Assembly (NCBI GenBank): GCA_025455725.1
Contig: JALOLY010000007.1
Location: 1-26,665 of the forward strand
Reading direction: 5' to 3'
DNA length: 26,665 nucleotides
DNA from: Amoebophilaceae bacterium
Lineage (GTDB): Bacteria; Bacteroidota; Bacteroidia; Cytophagales; Amoebophilaceae
Positions 17,202-25,873 of the stretch are shown piece after piece. Position numbers and translations under genes: made by a program. How positions within the stretch are numbered: the first letter of the stretch is position 1; every line of letters starts with the position of its first letter. The notes under the pieces were generated by a model. The model was given only the letters and a program-made list of their open reading frames with translations. It made no database searches and was not told where the DNA came from.

Positions 17202-18386
17202 ATGCGTTCTATACAGGAGTATAATTTTAAAGGGAAAAAAGCATTGATTCGGGTAGATTTCAATGTGCCTTTGGATGATCATTTTAGGGTAGTAGATGAT
17301 AGCAGAATTCAAGGGGCCGTACCCACCATTCTAAAGGTGCTCAATGAAGGAGGAGCTGCTATCCTACTTGCACACCTAGGCAGACCAAAGCAAGGATATG
17401 AACGACGGTTTTCTTTACGCCACCTCGTCCCCTGTCTGAGCCACGCTTTAGGTAGGGAAGTAACTTTTTTTCCCAGTTGTGTAGGTACTGAAATACAAGC
17501 CCAAGTGCGGCAACTTGAGTTAGGCAAGGTGCTATTGCTAGAAAATATTCGCTTTCAAGTTGGAGAAACAACAGGGGACCCTGCCTTTGCACAGACGTTG
17601 GCTACTTGGGGAGATGTGTACATTAACGATGCCTTTGGTACAGCCCATCGGAACCATGCTTCAACAACATGTATAACCCAATACTTCCATGACAAACTGG
17701 TGGGTTACCTCATGCAAAAGGAGCTAGAAAGTGCTGACAAAATCTTGAAAGAGCCCCAAAAGCCTTTTGTAGCCCTCATAGGAGGTTCCAAAATCTCAGA
17801 CAAAATCAAGTCCTCAGTGCACTTATTAGATCGACTCGACTATTTACTGGTAGGGGGTGGTGTGGCCAATACCGTCCAGAAAGCTTTAGGAGGGCAAGTA
17901 GGTGATTCGTTGATAGAACCTGATCAGGTGGAGATGGCGAGGCATTTGGTGCAAAAAACGCAGCAAAAAAAGGTACAATTGGTGTTGCCTACAGATGTAG
18001 TCATAGCACCTCGACTAGAAGGACCGGTTACCACGAGCGTGGTAGCAAGCGGGACAGTACCTGCTGGCTGGATGGCCTTAGATATAGGCCCCCAAGCACA
18101 GCAAGAATTTACAGCCATTGTGCAGGCTGCTCGGACTATCCTGTGGTGCGGACCCATAGGTGTTTTCGAGATACCAAGCTTCCAGCAGGGCACGCGAGCG
18201 CTAGCAGCGGTCGTGGCACAGGCAACCAAGCAAGGTGCTTTCTCCCTGATTGGCGGTGGTGATTCTGCAGCAGCTATCAGAAGCTTAGGCTACGCCAATC
18301 AAGTATCTCATCTGTCTACCGGTGGCGGAGCACTGTTAGCATACATTGGGGGTACCTCATTGCCAGGGGTAGCCGCGCTACAATAA
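17202..18386 (+). CDS. pgk: Phosphoglycerate kinase
   Basis: Glycolytic kinase that transfers a phosphate from 1,3-bisphosphoglycerate to ADP. ATG 17202 gives 394 residues, the usual length, and begins a few residues before IRVDFNVPL. In-frame ATGs at 17193 and 17196 and an earlier start at 17154, which would overlap tsaC, are less likely. AAAAGGA at 17186-17192 is a reasonable ribosome-binding site. Signatures in order: VDFNVPL, DSRIQGAVPTI, HLGRPK, LLLENIRF, YINDAFGTAHRNHAST, ALIGGSKISDKI, GPIGVFE, GGGDSAAA and STGGGALL. Both substrate domains and the hinge are complete. Its presence shows that at least the lower half of glycolysis has been kept. Confidence 0.97.
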   Translation: MRSIQEYNFKGKKALIRVDFNVPLDDHFRVVDDSRIQGAVPTILKVLNEGGAAILLAHLGRPKQGYERRFSLRHLVPCLSHALGREVTFFPSCVGTEIQAQVRQLELGKVLLLENIRFQVGETTGDPAFAQTLATWGDVYINDAFGTAHRNHASTTCITQYFHDKLVGYLMQKELESADKILKEPQKPFVALIGGSKISDKIKSSVHLLDRLDYLLVGGGVANTVQKALGGQVGDSLIEPDQVEMARHLVQKTQQKKVQLVLPTDVVIAPRLEGPVTTSVVASGTVPAGWMALDIGPQAQQEFTAIVQAARTILWCGPIGVFEIPSFQQGTRALAAVVAQATKQGAFSLIGGGDSAAAIRSLGYANQVSHLSTGGGALLAYIGGTSLPGVAALQ

Positions 18387-18406
18387 CCGCAAAAATAGCT
18401 AAATTG

Positions 18407-18437
18407 ATTGACCATCATCAAAAAGTTAAATACTTTG
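18407..18437 (+). promoter_or_regulatory. Candidate promoter for the LpoB-like/COG3014 genes
   Basis: ATTG ending at 18410, a 20-base spacer, then TACTTTG at 18431-18437. The downstream box is one base shorter than TAnnTTTG, so the match is imperfect. A small inverted repeat (ACACCG 18472-18477 with CGGTGT 18481-18486) lies in the presumed leader before the gene at 18507. Confidence 0.3.
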
Positions 18438-18506
18438 TTTAAACTCTAGTTTAAATGCCAAGTAACATATAACACCGCGCCGGTGTAATTCTTCAAGAAA
18501 CGTAAT

Positions 18507-19205
18507 ATGAAAAAGATATCAAGAGCAGGATTACTTAGTGGATGCTTTGTGGCCATCATGGTCGGCTGTACTTCGTTGAGGGTAACCCGTACGAGCGCTG
18601 ACCGGGTAACCGACCTGAGTGGACGGTGGAATGACACTGATTCCAAATTGGTCGCTGAGAAAATGTTAGAGGGCATTACCAAAGCTCCCTGGTTAGACAG
18701 ATTTCGACAAACGCACACAAAGCAAGTGCCGCCATTCCTTTCTGGAGAGACTGAGGTGGAACAGACCTCGGTTCACAGCACACGTAAGCCGGTGCTCCTT
18801 GTAGGCACAATACTCAACAAAAGCCACGAGCATATTGAGGCAGATACTTTTCTCAAAGATTTGGAAAGAGTACTGATCCAGGAGGGAGAAGTGCGTATAG
18901 TAGCCAACAGCTACTTCAGGGAAAAGTTGCGAGACGAGAGATCAGAACAAACTGTCTTTTCTTCTCCAGAAACACAAAAACGTTTAGGTCGTGAGTTGGG
19001 GGCAGATTACATGCTGTTTGGGACTATCAATACTATCGTAGACACGGAGGGAGAGAATAAGGTCACATTCTACCAAATTGATCTAGAACTGACCGATCTG
19101 GAAACCAGTGAACTTGTATGGATTGGAACAAAGAAAATCAAAAAGTATAGAGGAAAAGGGGAAAAAATAAAGAGAAAATACCGGGGAGTCATCCCTACAG
19201 CTTAG
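18507..19205 (+). CDS. LpoB-like penicillin-binding protein activator lipoprotein
   Basis: A 232-residue lipoprotein of the LpoB/COG3417 type; characterised LpoB is an outer-membrane lipoprotein that stimulates the peptidoglycan synthase PBP1b. The signal peptide ends with lipobox MVGC (Cys at about 21). Family landmarks are VTDLSGRWNDTDSKLVAEKM, PVLLVGTILNKSHEHIEADTF, DLERVLIQEGEVRIVAN, GRELGADYMLFGTINTIVD, FYQIDLELTDLET and VWIGTKKIKK. A short insertion (about residues 70-92, SGETEVEQTSVHSTRK) before the core looks unusual. In Bacteroidota this protein usually travels with the COG3014 lipoprotein, as here. It suggests that some peptidoglycan synthesis or its regulation is retained, in line with the M23 peptidase and bactofilin downstream. 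The PBP partner is not in the window. Confidence 0.85.
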   Translation: MKKISRAGLLSGCFVAIMVGCTSLRVTRTSADRVTDLSGRWNDTDSKLVAEKMLEGITKAPWLDRFRQTHTKQVPPFLSGETEVEQTSVHSTRKPVLLVGTILNKSHEHIEADTFLKDLERVLIQEGEVRIVANSYFREKLRDERSEQTVFSSPETQKRLGRELGADYMLFGTINTIVDTEGENKVTFYQIDLELTDLETSELVWIGTKKIKKYRGKGEKIKRKYRGVIPTA

Positions 19206-19292
19206 TGCTCCTAGCATACAAAAGAAGGGCAAGCACTAATTGAGACGGCTCATTGGCTCCAAGGTGGGCGTATGGGCTCCATTAAAATTACA

Positions 19293-20666
19293 ATGCGTAC
19301 AACTCGTCTTTGGGTACTCGTGGGATTTCTAATGTTGTCACAGGCTTGCCACGTCACCCATTACCAAAGACATGCTGAATTCCATGCGCTGTTTTTGGCC
19401 GGTGCATTCAGGGACGCCGACGCATTACTTTCCAAGAGAAAGTATGCCATGCAGCATAAGGCTCAGCTACTCTACTATTTAGACAAGGGGACTCTAGCGC
19501 ATCTGATGCAACAGTACGAGGCGAGCAACTACTTCTTCGAGCAAGCATACCTCACATGCGAAAACTTCTCAGCCAAGCCTTTAGCTAAGATCCTGGCCTT
19601 TATCATTCATCCTACCATAGTTGATTACAGAGGCGAAGATCACGAAATTCTTTTGTTGCACTATTACAAAACCCTCAATTTTTTGCAATTGGGACAAAAG
19701 GAGTCAGCCTTAGTAGAATGTCGCCGGCTTAATATCAAGCTGAATCAGCTGAGTGATCAATACAGCAGTGACAAAAAATACAGACGTGACGCTTTTATCC
19801 ATACACTCATGGGCCTCGTGTATCAAGCCAACCATGAGTACAACAACGCCTTTATTGCTTACCGTAACGCCATTGAAATATACCAAGAAGACTACCAACA
19901 CTTATTTGGATTAGAGGCACCAGATCAGCTTAAAAAGGATTTGATTTACACTGCTTACAAAACAGGGCTGTATGAACAGGTAGATCAATACAAACAAGAA
20001 TTTAAGCTTGCTTATGATCCTGCAGAGGAAGTTGTAGGCAGTGATGTCGTTTTTCTGTGGAACAATGGTTTAGGGCCAGTGAAAGATAAGTGGAATATCA
20101 ATTTTGTGCTGTCGCATAAGGCCGATAGAGTGGTCTCTTTTAGGAATGAAGCACTGGGGCTATTTTTTACTTTTCCGCTTCTCACCAACGATGAAAGTAA
20201 ATCACTCTCAGATTTAACACGTATTCGGGTAACCTTGCCAAAGTATCGAGAAAGACCGTTGTTATATGATAAGGCCATTATATATACACATGACGGACAA
20301 CAGCATGCATTGGAAGTACTTGAAGATGTCAATTCCATTGCCTTTCAGGTATTGAGACAGCGCACGGCATCGGAACTAGGCAAATCTCTTTTGAGAGTTG
20401 CTCTAAAGAAAGCGGCCGAGTATAAAATCAAAAAGCAGAATGAGTTGCTAGGCAAGATTGTAGGAGGCATTGGATTTGCTACCGAGCAGGCAGATACAAG
20501 AAACTGGCAAACTATACCCCACAGCATTTACTATGCCCGCCTTAGACTACACGAAGGAGCACATCGAATAACCTTCAAAGCATTCTCTGAGAAAGGGCCC
20601 ACACCACTGCCCAAAATCAAGAATTCCTCCTCGAACTGCATAACAACCAAACAGTGTTTCAGATAG
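19293..20666 (+). CDS. COG3014-family lipoprotein, C-terminus frameshifted
   Basis: Lipoprotein of the COG3014 family with TPR-like helical repeats, the usual partner of the LpoB-like gene 87 bases upstream. ATG 19293 starts a good signal peptide with lipobox LSQAC; ATG 19272 is the in-frame alternative. The helical part (about residues 30-220) shows LAHLMQQYEASNYFFEQAYL, YYKTLNFLQLGQKESALVEC and LMGLVYQANHEYNNAFIAY, followed by a beta-rich region. The last 15 residues (KNSSSNCITTKQCFR) do not fit the family. One base back from about 20612 the other frame reads NQEFLLELHNNQTVFQ and stops at 20693-20695, which resembles the expected ending. An indel near the CCCAAAA run at 20610-20616 has probably changed the tail; the protein may still work. 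Function unknown, envelope location likely. Confidence 0.8.
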   Translation: MRTTRLWVLVGFLMLSQACHVTHYQRHAEFHALFLAGAFRDADALLSKRKYAMQHKAQLLYYLDKGTLAHLMQQYEASNYFFEQAYLTCENFSAKPLAKILAFIIHPTIVDYRGEDHEILLLHYYKTLNFLQLGQKESALVECRRLNIKLNQLSDQYSSDKKYRRDAFIHTLMGLVYQANHEYNNAFIAYRNAIEIYQEDYQHLFGLEAPDQLKKDLIYTAYKTGLYEQVDQYKQEFKLAYDPAEEVVGSDVVFLWNNGLGPVKDKWNINFVLSHKADRVVSFRNEALGLFFTFPLLTNDESKSLSDLTRIRVTLPKYRERPLLYDKAIIYTHDGQQHALEVLEDVNSIAFQVLRQRTASELGKSLLRVALKKAAEYKIKKQNELLGKIVGGIGFATEQADTRNWQTIPHSIYYARLRLHEGAHRITFKAFSEKGPTPLPKIKNSSSNCITTKQCFR

Positions 20667-20999
20667 CTAACTCACCGGTTGCTAGATCATATTGAATACC
20701 CAGAGAAAGGCATCCGTCGTGATAGCCGAGAAAAAACAACCCAGCTAACCGTACTAGTCATGATGGCACTAGCCACAGCGCGTCAATAGCGTGCCATCGC
20801 CGTACCCGTTCCCAACGAATTGCTACAGTACTTGGCTGACGTACCCGAAACGACAACGGTCGTACTACAGCAACGCTATCAAGTGCGGCACATGGTTCCA
20901 AGATACCAAGACACGCACGACTGCTACCTCTTATACAGGGGTGTCATTAGTTCCCTTTCTGAGGTGAGTTGCATGGGGGTCTCAAATGGCTACCGATAG
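20667..20999 (+). pseudogene. Possible decayed coding fragment, unrecognised
   Basis: Right after the stop of the COG3014 gene the same frame is open again (LTHRLLDHIEYPEKGIRRDS to MMALATARQ), hits TAG at 20787-20789, then stays open to TAG at 20997-20999 (including VPNELLQYLADVPETTTVV and YQDTHDCYLLYRGVISS). There is no good start. It looks protein-like, but I cannot assign a family, and it could be chance. Confidence 0.25.
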
Positions 21000-21689
21000 T
21001 TATTAGAAAATAACTGGACTTGCTGTTCAATCATGGTAACGATTCTGCATACTGCCGGGTAAACATCCACAGGTCTATTGGCGTGGTGATGGTCACTGAT
21101 CTCCCTGAGCTTGGCCTCGAGGTGTTGCTCTCTGCGTCCGGCAAATAGCAGAGCGATCAGCGTGAAGAAGAGACAGGTATACACCAGCAAATACCCCGTA
21201 CTAAAATCTAGCTGCAGCTGGATGGGGCCTATGGCCAGTGTGTAGAACAGGGACCCCAGGGCTATACCTAGCGCGGTAAGTATGACAAAGCTCAGCCAGT
21301 CTACCAGCACAATGAGGAACATGATGGTCAGCGCCACATTGATGAGCCATTTCACACTACCCTGAGTGAGCAGGGACATCACCGTGCTGGTGAAGGGAAG
21401 ACAGTACAGCAGCGTCAGATGCCCGTAGGTAGGCAGGTAAGGCAGCAAGGACTCAGGCCACTTGTCCTTGACTACCAAAAATCCACATGCTATGGCCCCT
21501 AAGAGCTGCAGATAGAGCATCCGCTCACCAAGTTGTACCCCTATACGCCCACATGAAGTAAGGAACGATGTAGTTGACCACACAAAAAAGTCCTAAAAGG
21601 AGATAAGGGGCATCATACTTTTCTACTTGCCTGCGCAAGTACTGGGGTACTACTGAAGCTAGCGCATCTCTATGGTCGCCACTATCTAC
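20990..21689 (-). pseudogene. CqsS-like sensor kinase membrane domain, frameshifted and truncated
   Basis: From about 21689 one minus frame reads VDSGDHRDALASVVPQYLRR, KYDAPYLLLGLF and VNYIVPYFMWAYRG, then runs into a stop at 21525-21527. The next frame, open from GTG 21583, continues the same domain from VQLGERMLYLQLLG through FLVVKDKWPESLLPYLPTYG, LLYCLPF, WLINVALTIMFLIVLVDWLS and ALGIALGSLFYTLA. The order and spacing match my memory of the six-span sensor of Vibrio CqsS (RCAAAVLFGGLVFRDSMPKK, FCLPFF, IFLHILLV). The frameshift lies at about 21535-21548, near a GGGG run. The sequence ends in SDHHHANRPVDVYP and a stop, with no H-box or ATPase domain. It is thus a remnant of a histidine kinase input domain, possibly once fused to an N-terminal transporter-like part. 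It begins immediately after bactofilin. Confidence 0.7.
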
Positions 21690-21712
21690 CAAAGTGGGTA
21701 TGTGAGAGGTAA

Positions 21713-22192
21713 CTATTGGGGCCCCTTCCCTCCGTTTTTGGAAAGTATAACTTGTTGAAGAATAGGCTCAACGGGACTACTATTTTCTTTGTGGACCACT
21801 GCTGTGGATTGCGTTACCCCTGTTACTTTGAGAGGGCTGTCCATACTACACTTTCCGTTGAACTTGGCCCCTTCCTCAAACACCAGCTTGCTAGTCATAA
21901 TATCCCCCTTGACTGTCGCTGTAGGCTTTAAGGTTAGCAACCCTGACACCATAATGGCACCCTGTACCTCTCCACCAATCTCTGCCGTTTTGGCAATGAT
22001 ATTGCCTTCTACTACTGAGGTATGACTTAAGACTATTTTGGCTTTGGTCTGAATGCTCCCAACTACCTTACCCTCCACACGAATGTTCCCCGCAGTATTT
22101 AAATGGCCTTCGAAACTTGTCCCTTGACCAATCATATTACTGGAGTTGCTCGATTCCTCTTGAACAACCGTTTTTTTAGCGTTGCTGAACAT
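21713..22192 (-). CDS. Bactofilin
   Basis: A 159-residue bactofilin (DUF583), a cytoskeletal protein that polymerises without nucleotide into filaments near the membrane and places cell-wall enzymes. The N-terminal tail (about 1-18, polar) is followed by the right-handed beta-helix core with Gly and Ile/Val repeats: IGQGTSFEGHLNTAGNIRVE, GKVVGSIQTKAKIVLS, VVEGNIIAKTAEIGGEVQG and TVKGDIMTSKLVFEEGAKF. The C-terminal 40 residues are disordered. ATG 22192 lies 22 bases after the stop of the M23 peptidase gene. This is a common pair in which the bactofilin is thought to localise or regulate the peptidase. Together with the LpoB-like gene it argues for retained cell-wall shaping. Confidence 0.93.
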   Translation of the reverse strand: MFSNAKKTVVQEESSNSSNMIGQGTSFEGHLNTAGNIRVEGKVVGSIQTKAKIVLSHTSVVEGNIIAKTAEIGGEVQGAIMVSGLLTLKPTATVKGDIMTSKLVFEEGAKFNGKCSMDSPLKVTGVTQSTAVVHKENSSPVEPILQQVILSKNGGKGPQ

Positions 22193-22214
22193 AATAGTAT
22201 GCTATAACAGTAGC

Positions 22215-23081
22215 TTAGAAGGTGACAAAATGCTCTGGGTCTAACGCTTCTCCTCCATACCAAAGCTCGAAGTGCAGATGAGGCTTCGCAGAATGACTGC
22301 CCGATTTTCCCACGACTGCCATGACCTCCCCCGCTCTCACGAAGTTACCAACTTTCTTCAAAAACGCTGCATTGTGTTGGTAGATAGAAATCAACTCTTT
22401 ATCGTGTTGAACAACCACGATCCAACCTATTTCTAACGTCCATGAAGCAAAAATGACTGTGCCGTCGGCCACACACTTAATCGGTTCCCGTTCTTTGGCA
22501 ACTATATCGATACCATAATGTCCCCTTTTTTTTTTGAAAGGAGCAGTAATAACACCACGGATGGGAGGGAATACAACCATTTCTTGCACGTCTTTGTTGG
22601 GCCCGCTGTGGACAGACGGCGAGAATGAGCCGCTAGCCTCAACCTCTCTCCGAAGTAGTGCATCAGCAGCAGAGAGTTCTTCTGGTGAGTAAGGCATAGC
22701 AGCCTTATTAGTTTGCTTCTTTTCAGCTGTGACAAGCTTATTGTCAGGTGGCTCTTTGCCCGCAATAATACTTTGCAGGAGCGCAATAAAATTTTTCTGT
22801 TGGATGGTTTGTTCCTCGAGCCTGTCTACTTCTAGAGCCAGCTGAACAAGTTTCTCTCTGTTCTCTCGCTCTGCGTGAGCAGGATTCAACCACTTGGCTA
22901 AGATAGTAGTGGTCAGTGCCATACTAAACACCACCAAAATGCTCAACAAGACAACACTCAAAGAGATAAATTGAGCATGACTGAAATTGAAAGTAGCCCT
23001 TTCGGCAAAATTTTCTTCGTTGCGAACAACGAGCTGGTAACGATGGGCTAGCCAGCCAGCAAACGTCTTTTTGAGATTCAA
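22215..23081 (-). CDS. M23 family peptidoglycan endopeptidase (LytM domain)
   Basis: A 288-residue membrane-anchored M23 metallopeptidase. A single transmembrane helix lies at about 38-62, followed by a coiled coil (about 70-105) and a low-complexity linker. The C-terminal LytM domain (about 170-288) has the full zinc site: His188 and Asp192 in GHYGIDI, His236 in YQHN, and His268/His270 in KPHLHFELW. It should cut peptide cross-links of peptidoglycan on the periplasmic side. The N-terminal WLAHRYQLVVRNEENFAERATFN-like segment is typical of Bacteroidota members of this group. It is first in a two-gene operon with bactofilin, and has a -7 promoter box 27 bases upstream of the ATG at 23081. Confidence 0.95.
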   Translation of the reverse strand: MNLKKTFAGWLAHRYQLVVRNEENFAERATFNFSHAQFISLSVVLLSILVVFSMALTTTILAKWLNPAHAERENREKLVQLALEVDRLEEQTIQQKNFIALLQSIIAGKEPPDNKLVTAEKKQTNKAAMPYSPEELSAADALLRREVEASGSFSPSVHSGPNKDVQEMVVFPPIRGVITAPFKKKRGHYGIDIVAKEREPIKCVADGTVIFASWTLEIGWIVVVQHDKELISIYQHNAAFLKKVGNFVRAGEVMAVVGKSGSHSAKPHLHFELWYGGEALDPEHFVTF

Positions 23082-23107
23082 GGTTTGATATCGTTATGAA
23101 GAGGCGA

Positions 23108-23115
23108 CAAAAGTA
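23108..23115 (-). promoter_or_regulatory. Bacteroidota -7 box for the M23-bactofilin operon
   Basis: On the minus strand 23115-23108 reads TACTTTTG, an exact TAnnTTTG match followed by TCGC, 27 bases before the M23 start codon. No TTTG is present at the usual -33 distance, so this rests on one element only. Confidence 0.4.
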
Positions 23116-23671
23116 GCATTTTTCTGACTGTGCTTCTTTTGGTCGTCTTCTACAGGATGTGAAGTGATGGAAAAGTCACACGGTGGTATGCACAAACGGC
23201 GACCCTAGCCATACCACTACTCCGGTCTTTGATCACCTCCCACGCTACATCGTGGATTCCGTTGCATCTTTTGATAACCAAGACAGTTTGCTGTTTGCGT
23301 CTTGGTTGGGCCTATCTCAGCCCCGACCTCTCTGATAGCTTTTGAACCGCTCTTTAGAAAATGCTTGTATACCACCCCTGCTTCGATATATTGTTTGTCT
23401 CCACAGCAATAGTCCCCTTTCAGGTGTGGCTGGCATACAGTAGCCAAGTTGTCTACATGGCTAAAAACCCAGTGTTGCCCGTCACACTCCCATAGAGTAC
23501 CGTCATGAGATCATGCACAACGACCCAAACGAGCGTCAGTCCGGGGAAAAATCATGCCCCGACAGATCAATCACCCTCCTAAAAATTACCCCACTACACA
23601 TATCCTAAAGAGAAAGCACAGGCCGAACCGCACGTGCCAAGTCAAGCAACTGAAGCCAAAAGAGCCCAATG
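23116..23671. other. Gene-poor stretch upstream of the M23 gene, with 3' repeat flank
   Basis: No convincing gene. The minus strand is open from 23510 to 23217 without a good start (TTG at 23447 only) and reads WECDGQHWVFSHVDNLATVC, KGDYCCGDKQYIEAGVVYKH and IREVGAEIGPTKTQTAN. It could be the decayed end of an unrecognised protein. From about 23575 to 23671 the DNA resembles the sequence inside the end of the partial copy at 26115-26226, so it is the duplicated 3' flank of the lipoprotein family. Confidence 0.4.
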
Positions 23672-25873
23672 CTATAACTTTCGAAGACCCGCCACACCGA
23701 TTCCGTGGAGGTCACCGTCGCTGCTGACGAAGCGGATACTAACCCCCCCAGAGGAAAAACTCCCAACAGCAGCGGGACAATTACCAAAGTCCCACGCTAC
23801 CAACTCTTGGCACCGCGTGTAGGTCAAGGGATTATTGGTATAGAGACGCTCTCCACTACGCACATAATGTAACAAAATAGCCGTTGCGGCTTCAAGGGCA
23901 CCAGGTAGCTCATAGGGCAGGCCCGTACGATTCGCATGATGAGCAACCAAGGCCTTCTGGGATGAGTAACCCTGGTTTCTGCTGCCTTCAATCACATCTC
24001 GCGTCATCAACACCCAATAGGAATGTACAGGCGATTGAGCACCGAATTGCTCTTGCACATCACTAGCATAGACACGATACTTGGTAGAGCAGCCTCCGTC
24101 TGTGGGGCGCTTGATAAGCTCCCCGAGCAAGTTGAAGCTAAAAGGCTCGCCAGCTACTGTAGCCGGTATCAAGACCAACAGATGCGTGTCTTTTACTTGC
24201 TTCTCTGGCCAGAACGGGCAAATACCGTTCAGCGTGTCGATGATATCCGCTGGTAGTGGAGGAGCTGGCCCCACCTCGCCAAAGTACCGGCTCCATTCCT
24301 GAGCACCAAACAAGTGAAACAGGACCGACGAACGGTAATCCCGATTGCCAAATTGGCGCAGGCACGATAGCCCAGATTCCGCATCGTCGTCAAAACCACT
24401 AAGAAAGACCAAACCCCTGGAACAAAAGCGCCCCACCGTAACCGGCAATAGGTGCCCGGCTACATCTTCCAATAGCTCCGCACAACGCGTAGAAGTACTG
24501 AGCAATTCGTTGTCAACACCTTCATAAAGACGCTCTCCACTACGCACGTAGTGTGACAAAATAGCAGTAGCTGCCTCCAATACACGTGGGGTTTCATAAG
24601 GAGGATAATCGATATGGGAAGTTTGCTCAGCAATCAAAGCTTGTTGAGCTGTATAAGGCTTACTTCTGCTACCGGGAAGCACGTCGCGCGTCAGCAAGAC
24701 CCAATAGGAACTACTGGAATACACATCACCCGATGATCTCCGCACCTCATCATCGTACAAAAAGTACTGCGTACTGTGGCCACCCCCACGAGGATTTCGT
24801 ACCAACTCCCCCAGTAGATCCAAGGTAAAAGCTTTACTGTCTACTGTAGCCGGTATTAAGACCAGCAGGTGCGTGTCTTTGACTAACTTCCCGGGCCAGA
24901 ACGGGCAAACGCTGTTTAAGATCTCGCCTATGTCTGACGGCAAGCAGGGTTGCATACCCACTTCCCCAAAGTATTGCCGCCAGGCCTGCGCTCCAAAGGC
25001 CATGGCAGGGATTCGTTTACTACAGTGAACAGGCGCAGCCTCCTCCATTTTCTCCAACAAAATCTCGACCTGTATGTGCATCATACTCTTTGGACGGCAC
25101 ATTCTGTTCCTTGCTGTGCTGCCGTACAACACCAGACCGGCATACTTCGCATGCTTCAGATCGAGGCCCTCATGCCCTACAAAAGCTGCGTGGCTAACGC
25201 CACTTTCCAGTGTGTTCAAAGCAACGACCTGACCCATATCATCCCCAAATGCTCCCGCTACAGTGTGATCGTCTTGAGCGGCTTCTAGCTTGCGGTATGC
25301 TCCTTCGTTGTTAGCTGCTACATAGTAGAGGGTTAAACGCGCACGCTGGATCATTGAGTCTGCCGTCAATCGATATCCTTTGTAACGATAACCTGAGGGG
25401 ATTCGGTATGACTCCTTACTCGTGGCATCACTACCGAGTATCACGGTGGGGCCAAGCATCCATTCCTCTGTCAGGGACTGCGCTTGTTGCGGTTGCTGAC
25501 TCAATAGGACACGCGTACCAGAAAAAGTTGTGCAAGGCCTGGCAAAAGACTGAGAAAAGGCATCGATCCCAGCGCGAGCAGTGGCAGATTCTGAAACAGC
25601 AGCCGACACAGGCACCACGGCGGCTGGCTCGACAAAGGGCACACTGCCCAACCTATCGCTGACGGGTCCATCAAGGGTGCTTGAAGAAGCAAGAACAAGC
25701 GCACCTGGCAACAAACCCTCGCCCGACGCTCGCACACGATCGACTTTCGCTGAGTGCTCCTGCCTGACAACAGGTTCCTCAATGATTGCATGCATACCCG
25801 ACCCGCAACTCTGAAGCAATAGACTACATAAGACAGCCGTTGCTGTCAAGCGATTCTGCAGAGAACAATACAT
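23672..25873 (-). CDS. Two-unit repeat lipoprotein with unique N-terminal region
   Basis: The most complete family member here, 733 residues from ATG 25873 (an adjacent ATG at 25876 is equivalent). The signal peptide ends with lipobox LQSC, Cys at 23. A Ser/Val/Ala-rich linker (about 30-100) leads to a region absent from copies A and B (about 105-285) with TVILGSDATSKESYRIPSGY, MIQRARLTLYYVAANNEGAY and HAKYAGLVLYGS. Unit 1 (about 25003 down to 24312) and unit 2 (24311 down to 23675) each carry EWxRYFGEVG or a variant, CPFWP, KDTHLLVLIPATV, YWVL(L/M)TRDV, EAATAIL, HYVRSGERLY and TRC. Unit 2 ends GVAGLRKL directly before TAG. Unit 1 is closest to unit 1 of copy A. The protein is probably anchored in the outer membrane facing outside or the periplasm. 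Function unknown; an adhesin, host-interaction or recognition role is speculation. Confidence 0.85.
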   Translation of the reverse strand: MYCSLQNRLTATAVLCSLLLQSCGSGMHAIIEEPVVRQEHSAKVDRVRASGEGLLPGALVLASSSTLDGPVSDRLGSVPFVEPAAVVPVSAAVSESATARAGIDAFSQSFARPCTTFSGTRVLLSQQPQQAQSLTEEWMLGPTVILGSDATSKESYRIPSGYRYKGYRLTADSMIQRARLTLYYVAANNEGAYRKLEAAQDDHTVAGAFGDDMGQVVALNTLESGVSHAAFVGHEGLDLKHAKYAGLVLYGSTARNRMCRPKSMMHIQVEILLEKMEEAAPVHCSKRIPAMAFGAQAWRQYFGEVGMQPCLPSDIGEILNSVCPFWPGKLVKDTHLLVLIPATVDSKAFTLDLLGELVRNPRGGGHSTQYFLYDDEVRRSSGDVYSSSSYWVLLTRDVLPGSRSKPYTAQQALIAEQTSHIDYPPYETPRVLEAATAILSHYVRSGERLYEGVDNELLSTSTRCAELLEDVAGHLLPVTVGRFCSRGLVFLSGFDDDAESGLSCLRQFGNRDYRSSVLFHLFGAQEWSRYFGEVGPAPPLPADIIDTLNGICPFWPEKQVKDTHLLVLIPATVAGEPFSFNLLGELIKRPTDGGCSTKYRVYASDVQEQFGAQSPVHSYWVLMTRDVIEGSRNQGYSSQKALVAHHANRTGLPYELPGALEAATAILLHYVRSGERLYTNNPLTYTRCQELVAWDFGNCPAAVGSFSSGGVSIRFVSSDGDLHGIGVAGLRKL

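Noticed and set aside
20610..20616. Programmed -1 frameshift at CCCAAAA in the COG3014 gene
   Set aside because: The run is read as CCC AAA in the zero frame, not in the X XXY YYZ register, and no downstream structure is obvious; an indel is simpler.
23884..25814. Open frames on the plus strand across the lipoprotein genes
   Set aside because: They are antisense shadows of the repeat units and recur at the same place in each copy, so they reflect the coding strand.
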